In this document: one piece after another, positions 26,581-35,700 of the stretch | Layout of the letters: every line of letters starts with the position of its first letter | How positions within the stretch are numbered: position 1 is the stretch's first letter | DNA from: Flavobacterium panacagri | GTDB taxonomy: Bacteria > Bacteroidota > Bacteroidia > Flavobacteriales > Flavobacteriaceae | Length of the DNA: 64,000 nt | Reading direction: 5' to 3' | Assembly: GCF_030378165.1 (NCBI RefSeq) | Contig: NZ_CP119766.1 | Coordinates: forward strand, 1,736,001 to 1,800,000 | Made by a program: the position numbers and the translations under genes | The notes under the pieces: generated by a model | What the model was told of the DNA's origin: nothing | The model's input: only the letters and a program-made list of their open reading frames with translations | The model's database searches: none

Positions 26581-27468
26581 CTATTGCAGCGTAATAGGTA
26601 AAGAATATTGTCTTTTTACTTTTTTACCGTCAGATTGCCCCGGTTGCCATTTAGGGCATAATTTTAAAACTCGGATAATTTCATTTTCGATTGCTTGATC
26701 AACCGAAGGTGAGCATTCGAGAAACGATACAGAACCATTTTTTTCCACAGCAAAAGCGAGTCTTGTTTTTGTAGCGTCTGAATCTTCGGGTCTTTTAAAT
26801 TCTTTTGCAAAAAAAGTGTAGAATTGATCAATACCGCCTGGGAATTCTGCGTTGGTTTCATATACTACTTCACCGCTAACATATATAGGCTGCTCTTTTG
26901 ATGAACTGTTTTTCTTGTTAGTTGTTTTTTGTGATTCTGAACCTGAAATCTTTTCTGATTTTAGGTTGTCGTTTTCTGTTGGTTTTGCAGATTTATGACC
27001 GTCAGTTTTTGATGCTGATGGTGGTGGAACTGCAGGATGCAGAGAATCATAATAGGAAGAAGCTTGCTCAACAGATGTATGTGATTTGGAATCAGAATCT
27101 TTTACCACTTCAACTGTATCAATTTTTTGTTTTTTACCTTCTTTATTTTGGCAACTAAACAAAGTGGTTCCCATAGCAATAAATAAGGCTAAAAGAAACA
27201 TTTTAGAATAGTTAGTTTGTGTGTATAACACTCTATTTGGAATTTGAATTATAATTGCATCTAGCTGCGATTTTCTAAATCTGCCACAAATTTTCTCATT
27301 TTGATTTTGAATGAAAAAATGCTGAATTTGTTCAGGAAGCATCAAAGTAAAATCAACAACTGTTTTAGAACAGCTCATGCAGAAACGACCACTTTCAGTT
27401 GGCGTCATTTTATTCCAGTTTTCCTGGCAGGGTTTCGGAATGGTTATTTTGTGTTTAGAGTTTATCAT
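26581..27468 (-). CDS. TonB-family energy transducer with N-terminal Cys4 domain (paralogue 1)
   Basis: A 295-residue inner-membrane protein, third in a tandem trio. Residues 1-70 are cytoplasmic in the predicted topology and carry four conserved cysteines (C14, C30, C33, C61; RFCMSCSK and ICGRF). One membrane segment lies near 85-105 (MFLLALFIAMGTTLFS). A Lys/Ser/Pro-rich periplasmic spacer follows, then a C-terminal TonB domain (FAVEKNGSVSFLECSP to the end). TonB domains pass proton-motive energy to outer-membrane receptors. The Cys domain is an addition not found in classical TonB. The start overlaps the stop of paralogue 2 by 4 bp (ATGA). Confidence 0.85.
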   Translation of the reverse strand: MINSKHKITIPKPCQENWNKMTPTESGRFCMSCSKTVVDFTLMLPEQIQHFFIQNQNEKICGRFRKSQLDAIIIQIPNRVLYTQTNYSKMFLLALFIAMGTTLFSCQNKEGKKQKIDTVEVVKDSDSKSHTSVEQASSYYDSLHPAVPPPSASKTDGHKSAKPTENDNLKSEKISGSESQKTTNKKNSSSKEQPIYVSGEVVYETNAEFPGGIDQFYTFFAKEFKRPEDSDATKTRLAFAVEKNGSVSFLECSPSVDQAIENEIIRVLKLCPKWQPGQSDGKKVKRQYSLPITLQ

Positions 27469-28325
27469 TGTTGTCTCATTGAAATTGTAAATGGTAATTT
27501 AAAAGATGTTCGGACTATTTGATCATTTAACTTTCCAGGAATCCATTTGGGGGCTATTTTCAATACTCTAATTGCTTCCTCTCCAGTTCCGTAACCAATA
27601 TCTTTAATTATTTTGAAAGTACTTAAGCTGCCATCTTTTTCTACGATAAATGAGACATAAATTTTTCCTGCAGAATCTTCTGCTTCATTTGGAATAACAT
27701 AATTATCCTTAACATAGGCATAAAACTTTTCCATTCCAATCGCTGGAACAGGAATAACATCTAAGCTAAAACTTTCAAAAACAGCATCATAATCAATGGG
27801 TTCACTAATTTGAGGCTCTTCAATTATTTGCAATCCTCCTGATACTACGTAGTGAACTTTTACATTAGGAGGATCTTTAATTTTTGGTACGATTAGCGGA
27901 GGAGTTGCCTCTTTTAAGGTGTCATTTGATTTTTGAACAGATTTCTTTGGCAGACTAGCTTCCACAATTTCAATTTTATCAATTTTTTTCTTGTTTCCAT
28001 CTTTACCCTGACAACTAAACAAGGTAGTTCCCATTGTAATAAATAATGCCAGTAAAAACATTTTATGATAATGGGTTTGTGAATATAAAACACGATCTGG
28101 GATTTGAATTGTAATAGTATCTAACTGTGATTTTTTAAATCTGCCACAAATTTTATTATTTTGATTTTGAGTAATATAATGCTGGATTTCTTCAGAAGAC
28201 ATAGCAGTAAAATCAATAACTGTTTTACAACAGCTCATGCAGAAACGACCACTTTCAGTTGGTATCATTTTATTCCAGTCTTCATGGCAGGGCTCTGGTA
28301 TAGCTATCTTGTATTTTCTTTCCAT
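27465..28325 (-). CDS. TonB-family energy transducer with N-terminal Cys4 domain (paralogue 2)
   Basis: A 286-residue relative of the flanking genes. The Cys domain has C13, C29, C32 and C60, plus an extra C33 (RFCMSCCK). A membrane helix (MFLLALFITMGTTLFS) lies near residue 88, followed by a charged/proline linker and a C-terminal TonB domain (YVSFIVEKDGSLSTFKI, GTGEEAIRVLKIAPKW). Its stop overlaps the start of paralogue 1. The linker is shorter and less repetitive than in paralogue 1, so the copies have diverged most in the periplasmic spacer. Confidence 0.85.
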   Translation of the reverse strand: MERKYKIAIPEPCHEDWNKMIPTESGRFCMSCCKTVIDFTAMSSEEIQHYITQNQNNKICGRFKKSQLDTITIQIPDRVLYSQTHYHKMFLLALFITMGTTLFSCQGKDGNKKKIDKIEIVEASLPKKSVQKSNDTLKEATPPLIVPKIKDPPNVKVHYVVSGGLQIIEEPQISEPIDYDAVFESFSLDVIPVPAIGMEKFYAYVKDNYVIPNEAEDSAGKIYVSFIVEKDGSLSTFKIIKDIGYGTGEEAIRVLKIAPKWIPGKLNDQIVRTSFKLPFTISMRQQ

Positions 28326-28421
28326 TTCTAGAGATCCGAGAAATAAATGTAATAAAAAATAAATGCTAAGAATTGTTTTGCTAAAAAATATTTCAACGGG
28401 ATTTCTAAAAGGTACGATCCT

Positions 28422-29408
28422 TTACGGTTTTACAGCTAATTCTGTTTGTTCTGTGCTCTCTCCGGTTTTAAAAATTTGTATTGAAGTGATTTTTGAAAAT
28501 TTTCTTTTTCTTTTTTTGGGATTCAAAGTGTCGAGTTCAAGAGTAATAGGTAGATTGTAAAAAGTTCTAACTTTTCTTCCATTAGTTTCCCCTGGAGTCC
28601 ATTTAACAGATTTTTTCAAAACCCTGGTGGCTTCTTCGCCAGTTCCAAAACCGAGATCCTCAATACTTTTTATTTCACTTACACTTCCATCTTTTTCAAT
28701 AACGAAGGACATTTTTATTACTCCAGTAGATTTTTTTAGCTCTTTGGGTATTTTATATTCTGATTTAAAATTTTCGTAAAATATATTTATTCCTCCTGGA
28801 TAATCAGGTAAAACATCAATTCCCATGCCTCCATAAACCGTATTGTCTTCATAAAGATCTGTGTAAGCTATGGCTGGTCCGCATTTTGTTTTGTAAAAAG
28901 AAAAGGTTTTTTCCTTTTTTAGAACTGTACCTTTTTTACGTTTTGCAGATTTTGTTTCTTTAATTGTTGCAGAAACTGTTTCAGATTTGTTAGTGGTTAT
29001 TTCATGCTTTTCGTTAGCATTATTTTTTAGAACAACAGAATCTTCAATTATTTCAATTTTGTCGATTTTTTGTTTGTTTCCATCTTTATCCTGACAGCTA
29101 AATAAAGTCGTTCCCATGGCAATAAACAAAGCCAGTAGAAACATTTTTTGATAATAAGTTTGTGTATAAACAATACTGCTCGGAATTTGGATTGTTATCG
29201 AATCTAATTGAGATTTTCGTATTCTTCCGCAGATATTGTTGTTTTGATTTTGAACAAAAAAATGCTGAATTTCTTCTGGCAGCATTTCGGTAAAATCGAC
29301 AACTGTTTTTGAGCAACTCAAACAAAATCGACCATCCTTATTCGGAATCATTTTGTCCCAGTTTTCTGTACAAGGTTCAGGAATCGATAATTTGTATTTT
29401 TTATACAT
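28422..29408 (-). CDS. TonB-family energy transducer with N-terminal Cys4 domain (paralogue 3)
   Basis: First gene of the trio, 328 residues. Cysteines C13, C29, C32 and C60 have the same spacing as in the paralogues. The membrane helix MFLLALFIAMGTTLFS lies near residue 88. The periplasmic part has a basic spacer (KRKKGTVLKKEK) and a TonB domain (MSFVIEKDGSVSEIK, GTGEEATRVLKKSVKWTPG). A basic C-terminal tail, KKRKRKFSK, extends beyond the TonB domain and is absent from the other two. It is separated from paralogue 2 by 96 bp with no clear signal. Confidence 0.85.
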   Translation of the reverse strand: MYKKYKLSIPEPCTENWDKMIPNKDGRFCLSCSKTVVDFTEMLPEEIQHFFVQNQNNNICGRIRKSQLDSITIQIPSSIVYTQTYYQKMFLLALFIAMGTTLFSCQDKDGNKQKIDKIEIIEDSVVLKNNANEKHEITTNKSETVSATIKETKSAKRKKGTVLKKEKTFSFYKTKCGPAIAYTDLYEDNTVYGGMGIDVLPDYPGGINIFYENFKSEYKIPKELKKSTGVIKMSFVIEKDGSVSEIKSIEDLGFGTGEEATRVLKKSVKWTPGETNGRKVRTFYNLPITLELDTLNPKKRKRKFSKITSIQIFKTGESTEQTELAVKP

Positions 29409-29496
29409 GAGTTGAATATCAAAATTTAAATGTAATAAAATTAAACATAAGTATCTTTTATTTATTTGTAAGTTTTTTATAGGAATAACTAATAAA

Positions 29497-29550
29497 TGAG
29501 GCGATTGTTTTTATTAATTGCCTCATAAAATGACTATATTTGAGGCGATT
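29497..29550. promoter_or_regulatory. Three TGAGGCRATT operator-like sites at the fic promoter
   Basis: TGAGGCGATT at 29497-29506, its near-inverse AATTGCCTCA at 29516-29525 and TGAGGCGATT at 29541-29550. The first two make an inverted repeat with a 9-bp spacer. The third overlaps the -7 element TATATTTG (29535-29542). Autoregulation by the C-terminal winged helix of Fic is inferred. Confidence 0.6.
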
Positions 29551-29568
29551 ATTTTATAAAAGTGCATC

Positions 29569-30681
29569 ATGAAATATAATTGGCAATTACCAAATTGGGA
29601 AAATTTTGTTTATGATGATTCTGTAATAGACTCGTTATGTGTTGAATTTGCATTTGAAATGGGAGAGGTAAAAGGTTTAGTCGATTCTCTACCATCTGCA
29701 ATTCAACAAGATACTATTTTGCAATTTATGATTTCCGAAGCGATGAAAACTTCTGAAATTGAGGGTGAATTTTTCAGCAGGCAGGATATCATGTCTTCTA
29801 TAAAAAAGAATTTAGGGATTGCGGATGTTTTTGATCAAATTAGAGACAAAAATGCTCAAGGAATTGGAAAATTAATGGTAACGGTAAGAAATTCTTATTC
29901 TGAAAAATTGAGTGAATCTATAATAAAAAAGTGGCATTACATTTTAATGGAATACTCAAGGCGTGTTAGTCCGGGGAAATATAGAATTGGAGAAGAACCA
30001 ATGCAAATTATTTCAGGGTCTTATGGTAAAGAAACTATTCATTTTGAAGCACCTCCATCTCATCATGTGCCTGCTGAAATGGAAAAATTTATTAAATGGT
30101 ATCATAATTTTGGAGTAAAACCTAATGATATAAAAAAAGCATTGATTAAAACTTCAATCTCTCATTTGTATTTTGAAAGTGTTCATCCTTTTGAAGATGG
30201 GAATGGCAGAATAGGAAGAGCTATAGCTGAAAAATGTCTTTCAGAATCATTAAATCGACCAGTTTTAATGAGTATTTCAAGTACAATTGAAAAAAGTAAG
30301 AAAAAATATTATGAATCTTTAAAACAAGCGCAGCGAACTAATGATGTTACAGATTGGATTTTTTATTTTTCAAATCTGATTTTAGAATCTCAAAAAAATG
30401 CGAAGCAAATTGTGCTGTTTACATTAAATAAAAGTAGATTCATAAACCAGTTTAAAAATCAAATGAACGAAAGACAAATAAAAGTTGTTCTCAGAATGTT
30501 TGAAAATGGTACTGCTGGTTTTCAGGGAGGGATGACAGCCATAAAATATGTTTCTATTACAAAAACGTCAAGAGCTACTGCTACAAGAGACTTACAAGAT
30601 TTAACAGAGAAGAACATTTTAATGCCAAAAGGGGAAGGTAGAAATAGATCATATGATTTGAATTTATCGGCTACAGAATAA
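29569..30681 (+). CDS. fic: Fic family protein (DUF4172 - Fic - winged helix)
   Basis: Fic proteins transfer AMP (or another nucleotide moiety) to target hydroxyls, and many also reverse the reaction. The catalytic motif HPFEDGNGRIGR lies at residues about 206-217 and is complete. An inhibitory-helix motif TSEIEG at about 61-66 fits the (S/T)xxxE(G/N) pattern, so this is an intramolecularly autoinhibited (class II) member. The N terminus YNWQLPNWENFVYD matches the DUF4172 domain. The last 90 residues look like a winged helix (ITKTSRATATRDLQDLTEKN). No partner antitoxin gene is nearby. Targets are unknown. Confidence 0.9.
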   Translation: MKYNWQLPNWENFVYDDSVIDSLCVEFAFEMGEVKGLVDSLPSAIQQDTILQFMISEAMKTSEIEGEFFSRQDIMSSIKKNLGIADVFDQIRDKNAQGIGKLMVTVRNSYSEKLSESIIKKWHYILMEYSRRVSPGKYRIGEEPMQIISGSYGKETIHFEAPPSHHVPAEMEKFIKWYHNFGVKPNDIKKALIKTSISHLYFESVHPFEDGNGRIGRAIAEKCLSESLNRPVLMSISSTIEKSKKKYYESLKQAQRTNDVTDWIFYFSNLILESQKNAKQIVLFTLNKSRFINQFKNQMNERQIKVVLRMFENGTAGFQGGMTAIKYVSITKTSRATATRDLQDLTEKNILMPKGEGRNRSYDLNLSATE

Positions 30682-30710
30682 TCTAATCGGATAAAATCAT
30701 TCCAAAATCT

Positions 30711-30718
30711 TATTTTTG
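30711..30718 (+). promoter_or_regulatory. -7 element TATTTTTG directly before tadA
   Basis: Perfect TAnnTTTG ending 6 bp before the tadA ATG, so the transcript should start at or within a base or two of the start codon. Confidence 0.6.
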
Positions 30719-30723
30719 CAACT

Positions 30724-31167
30724 ATGATAAATCCTTTTACCGACGAATATTTTATGAAAAAAGCTTTGCAGGAAGCTGAAATGGCTTTTGAAAAAGGCGA
30801 AATTCCTGTTGGAGCTGTAATTGTTGTGGCAGATAAAGTTATTGCAAGAAGTCATAATTTGACAGAATTGCTGAATGATGTAACGGCACATGCCGAAATG
30901 CAATCTATAACTGCCGCTGCAAATTTTCTTGGCGGAAAATATTTAAAAGATTGTACCCTTTACGTAACACTTGAACCTTGCCAAATGTGTGCAGGAGCTT
31001 TGTATTGGAGCCAGATTTCTAAAATTGTTTTTGGAGCTAGAGACGAACAGCGCGGATTTCTAAACATGGGAACAAAACTGCATCCAAAAACTACTGTGGT
31101 TTCGGGCGTTATGGCCAATGAAGCGGCTGATTTAATGAAACGTTTTTTTCTTGAAAGACGCAAATAA
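30724..31167 (+). CDS. tadA: tRNA-specific adenosine deaminase
   Basis: Converts adenosine 34 to inosine in tRNA-Arg(ACG). This zinc deaminase of 147 residues has HAE near residue 56 (TAHAEMQ) and PCxxC near 84 (EPCQMCAGALYW), with the normal C-terminal GARD segment. The -7 promoter element lies 6 bp upstream, implying a nearly leaderless mRNA. The gene is essential in most bacteria. Confidence 0.95.
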   Translation: MINPFTDEYFMKKALQEAEMAFEKGEIPVGAVIVVADKVIARSHNLTELLNDVTAHAEMQSITAAANFLGGKYLKDCTLYVTLEPCQMCAGALYWSQISKIVFGARDEQRGFLNMGTKLHPKTTVVSGVMANEAADLMKRFFLERRK

Positions 31168-31178
31168 TACTAATTATC

Positions 31179-31811
31179 ATGACGGATTTCTCAACAATAA
31201 AAAGACTCTTTAAAATTACTGAGCTTAATGGTTTCACAGAAAGTGAAATGCAGGTTGTAAAAGATATTTTTGGACAACTTCCAGAAGTATTACTTGATTA
31301 TTATATAGAGTTAGGTAAAATTGAAAGATTGAATCACACACAAGATTCATTAATAATACCAGAGCGTTTCCAATATTTTCAGCACGATGATTATCTGATT
31401 TTTTATTCGGAAAATCAACGAGTTTGCGTTTGGGGAATTCATAAAGATGATTTGTCAAAACCGAATCCGCCGGTTTATATGAGTTATGATGATAAAGAAT
31501 GGAAAAAGGAAACAGAAACTCTACTGGACTTTTTTAAAGCGATGGCATGTCTTCAGGCTGGTTTTGCTTTAGAATATACTTCGGAGTGTTTTTATGAAGT
31601 AGAGGATAATGAATTGGCTTTTATTAAAGAGAATTTTAAAAATAAAGGCGTGTCTTTTAAACAATGGGCAGAAGGAATTAATTTCTATGGCAATCACGAT
31701 GATGATGTAATTGTAATAATGAGTAATTACCAAATTTTTTATTCATCTGCAAGTCAGGAACATTTTGATGAGCTAGATAAAGTTCTGTCAAAACTAGGAA
31801 CGGAGCTTTAA
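31179..31811 (+). CDS. SMI1/KNR4 (SUKH)-like hypothetical protein
   Basis: A 210-residue cytoplasmic protein. The N-terminal half has the SUKH pattern: a helix with TESEMQVVKDIFGQLPEVLLDYYIELGK, then I-P and a FxYFQHDDYLIFYSENQRVCVWGI core. SUKH proteins are often immunity proteins for polymorphic toxins, but no toxin gene lies beside it and the match is by eye only. It starts 11 bp after tadA, so it is cotranscribed with it. Confidence 0.65.
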   Translation: MTDFSTIKRLFKITELNGFTESEMQVVKDIFGQLPEVLLDYYIELGKIERLNHTQDSLIIPERFQYFQHDDYLIFYSENQRVCVWGIHKDDLSKPNPPVYMSYDDKEWKKETETLLDFFKAMACLQAGFALEYTSECFYEVEDNELAFIKENFKNKGVSFKQWAEGINFYGNHDDDVIVIMSNYQIFYSSASQEHFDELDKVLSKLGTEL

Positions 31812-31838
31812 AAGTTAAAAGCATGAAGATTTCTCAGT

Positions 31839-32372
31839 TTAAAATAGAGACATCATGTAAAAAGTTACAAATAAGAGAAAGCCATTGAAACAGATAATAT
31901 TGTAAAATGTATTTTCAGAAACGGCTTTTTTCGAAAGCAGTATTTTTAAACTTAAAGCTACAGAGATAAGAATTACAAAACAGCAATATAACTCAATTCC
32001 GTTAGGATTTAAACCATTAATGAGATATTTTGTATAATCTGCATCTTTTGATTTAACGGCTGTGACGCTTTTTAATAATAGTGTATATTCGATTTCTATA
32101 GCATCTTCCTCTACAAGAAAATTTTTAGTTGAAAAGGAATTTCGTTTTTTGGTGTAATAATTATAAGAAACTATATTTTTTGAACGCCCATTTCTGTTTT
32201 TTCCAACATTCTCAATATAATAGTCAATAGTATCGTTTGCACTTGTTTTAGGCAATAAATAGTAATCAATAAAAGTAATAGAAATTAAGAAGGTTATCAA
32301 ATACAAGATATTGATAACCTTCTTTTTATTGTTGGTTACAAATTTCTTTTCTGTAAAACTTCTTTCTTGCAT
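31839..32372 (-). CDS. Hypothetical membrane protein
   Basis: I do not recognise a family. From the ATG at 32372 the product has 177 residues with three hydrophobic segments: near 18-37 (VINILYLITFLISITFIDYY), and two near the C terminus (LYCCFVILISVALSLKIL and ICFNGFLLFVTFYMMSLF). A polar loop of about 90 residues lies between the first and second. The open frame extends upstream to 32471, but that part is translation of a dispersed repeat, so the shorter start is preferred. Strongly AT-rich. Confidence 0.6.
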   Translation of the reverse strand: MQERSFTEKKFVTNNKKKVINILYLITFLISITFIDYYLLPKTSANDTIDYYIENVGKNRNGRSKNIVSYNYYTKKRNSFSTKNFLVEEDAIEIEYTLLLKSVTAVKSKDADYTKYLINGLNPNGIELYCCFVILISVALSLKILLSKKAVSENTFYNIICFNGFLLFVTFYMMSLF

Positions 32373-32450
32373 TAGTTGTATTTTGATTCTGTGCGAATAT
32401 ACTGTTTTACATACGATATGAAAGAAAAAAGTCTCTTGAAAATAGGTCTC

Positions 32451-32520
32451 TAGCCCAGATAGAAGCGGCATCCTTTTTACTGCTTCTTTAGCAGGGAAAA
32501 GATATAGCGGATAGCTGGAA
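32451..32520 (+). repeat. Flavo-1-like RNA repeat, copy B
   Basis: Arms TAGCCCAGATAGAAGCGGCA and ATAGCGGATAGCTGGAA, with an inner CTGC/GCAG hairpin. Here CCAG pairs with CTGG where copies A, D and E have CCCG/CGGG. Confidence 0.7.
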
Positions 32521-32714
32521 TAAGCTCCTAAATACCTCTACAATAGATTAGAAGCTTCAACAAAAGTTAAATAATCAATATAGAGAATTTTCTTCTTAAA
32601 TAATTCAAAAAATAATTTACTTTTATTGTAATATAATTTGTAGTTTGCTGTTATGACTTTTAGCGGTAAATGACATTATTTTTTTATTTGTTAACCAATT
32701 AACTCTAGATAAAA

Positions 32715-35700
32715 GTGAAAGTAAAAGGTTTAGCTCTCGTATTTTTTGTGTTTTTTATTTTTCAATCCTGTGGTAGAAAATCGGCTGCTGATTTCAATTC
32801 GGATTTTTCATTGTTTAAAGATTACATAACCAGTTTTACTGGGGGAATTGTTTCCTCAGATTCTGATATTCGTGTGGTTTTGGCTTTTGATAAAAATGAT
32901 TGGAAACCCAATCAAGAATTAGACGATGATTTGTTTGATATTTCGCCAAGCGTGAGCGGAAAAGTCGTTGCACTTTCAACCAATACCTTAGCTTTTATTC
33001 CAGAGAAAAAACTCAAAATGGGAACAGAATATCAGGTTACTTTAAACTTAGATAAACTGACTGCTATTCCAAAAGAGAAAGAAAAGGAACTTTCCAAATT
33101 CAATTTTACAGTTAAAACGGTAAAACAGGATTTTACGATCAATACAGGCGATATTCAATCCTACAGCAAGGAATATCAATACTTAAACTGCGTTTTGAAA
33201 ACAGCAGATAATATTGATTTAGAAACGGCCCAAAAGCTGGTTGAGGCCAAACATAATGGAAATAATCTTAAAATTAAGTTTGAGAAAACGAATGGGCTTG
33301 CAAAAGAGTTTCGTTTTATAATTGACAGTATTCAACGTCAGTCAGAAGCTTCAAACTTAGAAATTATTTATGATGGAAATGATTTTGATATTGACCAGAA
33401 AGGACAAATCGATTTCCCGATTACAAGTATCAACGAATTTAAAGTGATTAAGGTTGAAGTTCCAGATGGAAACAATCAACAGGTTTTAATTAATTTTTCG
33501 GAACCTTTAGAAAAAGGACAGGATTTTGCCGGATTAGTTTCGATTCAAAATACCAATAACTTGAAATTTTCGACTCAAGGGAATTTACTAAAAGTATATT
33601 TTACCAATCAAAATACACCTAAAAAAGAAGAACCTGTGGCAGTCGCTGTTACAGAACCTGTTGAGGTTGCAGTAGATTCAGCTGCTGTTGTGATTGATTC
33701 GGCAGCTGTTGCAGTAGAGTCAGCTGTTGCAGTTGTAGAGGATGCTGTTGAATATGTGCCAGATGAGCAACCTGAACAAGTCGTAACTGGCGAATTATTA
33801 TTGGAAGTTTTTGAAGGAATCGAAAGTCAGTATGGTAAAAAATTAGAATCAAATTATTCGGAGAAAATATCCTTTGACCAGATAAAACCAAATATCCGTT
33901 TTGTAAAAAATGGAACGATTCTGCCAAGTTCCAACAATCTAAAACTAAATTTTGAAGCCGTAAACTTAAGCGCTGTTGATGTAAAAGTCTATAAAATTTA
34001 CAAAAACAATATCCTGCAGTTTTTGCAGTACAACGAATTAAACGGCGGACAAAATCTTAAAAAAGTAGCACAGCCAATTGCTAAAACTACACTCAATTTA
34101 AGAGAAAGCACGCTCGTAAACCTCACTAAATGGAATACGTATGCTTTGGATTTATCTAAAATTATCAAACCAGAACCAGGAGCGATTTATAGAGTGGAGT
34201 TTGTCTATAAAAAGAAATACTCGCTTTATAAATGTGAAACATCTGATGGAAATGATGAGGAAGCAGAAGAGGAGGAAGTAGATGAAAATGATGTAAACTA
34301 CAGCGGCAACTCTTACGACGATTATTATTACTACGATGATTACGATTGGAGAGAAAGTCAAGATCCTTGTACAGGTTCGTATTATTACAATGCAAGAATT
34401 GCGACCAATATTTTAGCTTCGGATTTAGGAGTAATTGCCAAAAGAGGCGAGAACAAATCGTATTTATTTGCTGTAAATAATATCGTTACAACTGAACCTG
34501 TTTCGAATGCGAGAGTGGATTTGTATAATTTTCAACAACAGAAAATAGCAACAGAAGCGACAAGCAGTGAAGGAATTGCTTCTTTCCAATTAGACAAATT
34601 TGCTTATTTTGCTATTGTAACTTTGGGAGACCAATCGACTTACGTAAAATTGGATGACGGACTTTCGTTATCTGTTAGTAATTTTGATGTTGCCGGCGAA
34701 ACTTTGCAGAAAGGACTTAAAGGATTTATTTATGGAGAAAGAGGCGTTTGGCGTCCGGGAGATAATTTGTATTTGTCTTTCATTTTAAATGATGCTGCCA
34801 ATAAACTTCCGAAATCACATCCAATTAAATTCAGATTAAACGATCCGAATGGAAAAACGGTTTATCAAACTGTTCAAAGAACAAACGATTTAAATCATTA
34901 TGCTTTTGTAGTGCCAACAAATCAAGACGCTCCAACAGGAAATTGGGAAGCGATGGTAAGTGTTGGTGGTGCTAAGTTTTATAAAAGCATTAAAATTGAA
35001 ACGATTAAACCAAATCGCTTAAAAATTAAAAATACATTTAGCAGAAAAACCCTTTCGGCTTCTTATCCAAATACAGATAATCTTGAAGTAACTTGGCTTC
35101 ATGGCGCAATAGCTAAGAATTTGAATGTAGAAATGCAGGCTAAATTCTCACAGCAAACGACGACATTTAAAGGATATGAAAAATATAGTTTTGATGATAT
35201 CGTTCGTCAATTTAGTACAGAAGAAATCAATGTTTTTTCAGGAAAATTAAATGAAAGCGGGAAAGCATCTGTAAATATTCAACCAAGATTACAAGGTCAG
35301 GCGCCAGGAATGTTGCGTGCTTCGTTCATTACAAAAGTATATGAAGAAGGAGGAGATTTTAGTACGGATGTTATGTCGACAACCTATTCTCCATACCAAA
35401 CGTATGTTGGATTAAAAACACCGGAATTAAATAAGTATAATATGCTTGAAACGAGAACAAATAATCGTTTTGAAGTAGTTACAGTTGATGAAAACGGAAG
35501 ACCAAAAGCAGTTAGAAATCTGGAAGTCAGAATTTACAAAGTAGATTGGAGATGGTGGTGGGATTCATCAAGTGATAATTTGTCGAATTACAATTCATCA
35601 AATTCAACAACAGCTTATAAATCGATTGTAATAAATACCGATTCAAGCGGAAAAGGAAGCTTTCAATTTGCTTTAACCGATGAAGAATGGGGACGTTATT

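Noticed and set aside
29569..30681. Fic as part of a FicT-FicA toxin-antitoxin pair
   Set aside because: The inhibitory motif is within the same protein and no small antitoxin gene precedes it.
31179..31811. SUKH-like gene as immunity protein of a toxin system
   Set aside because: No polymorphic toxin or second immunity gene is adjacent. It is only linked to tadA, so no system is claimed.
32373..32471. Upstream extension of the minus-strand membrane gene at 31839
   Set aside because: The extra residues are translation of the Flavo-1-like repeat copy B, so the start at 32372 was used.
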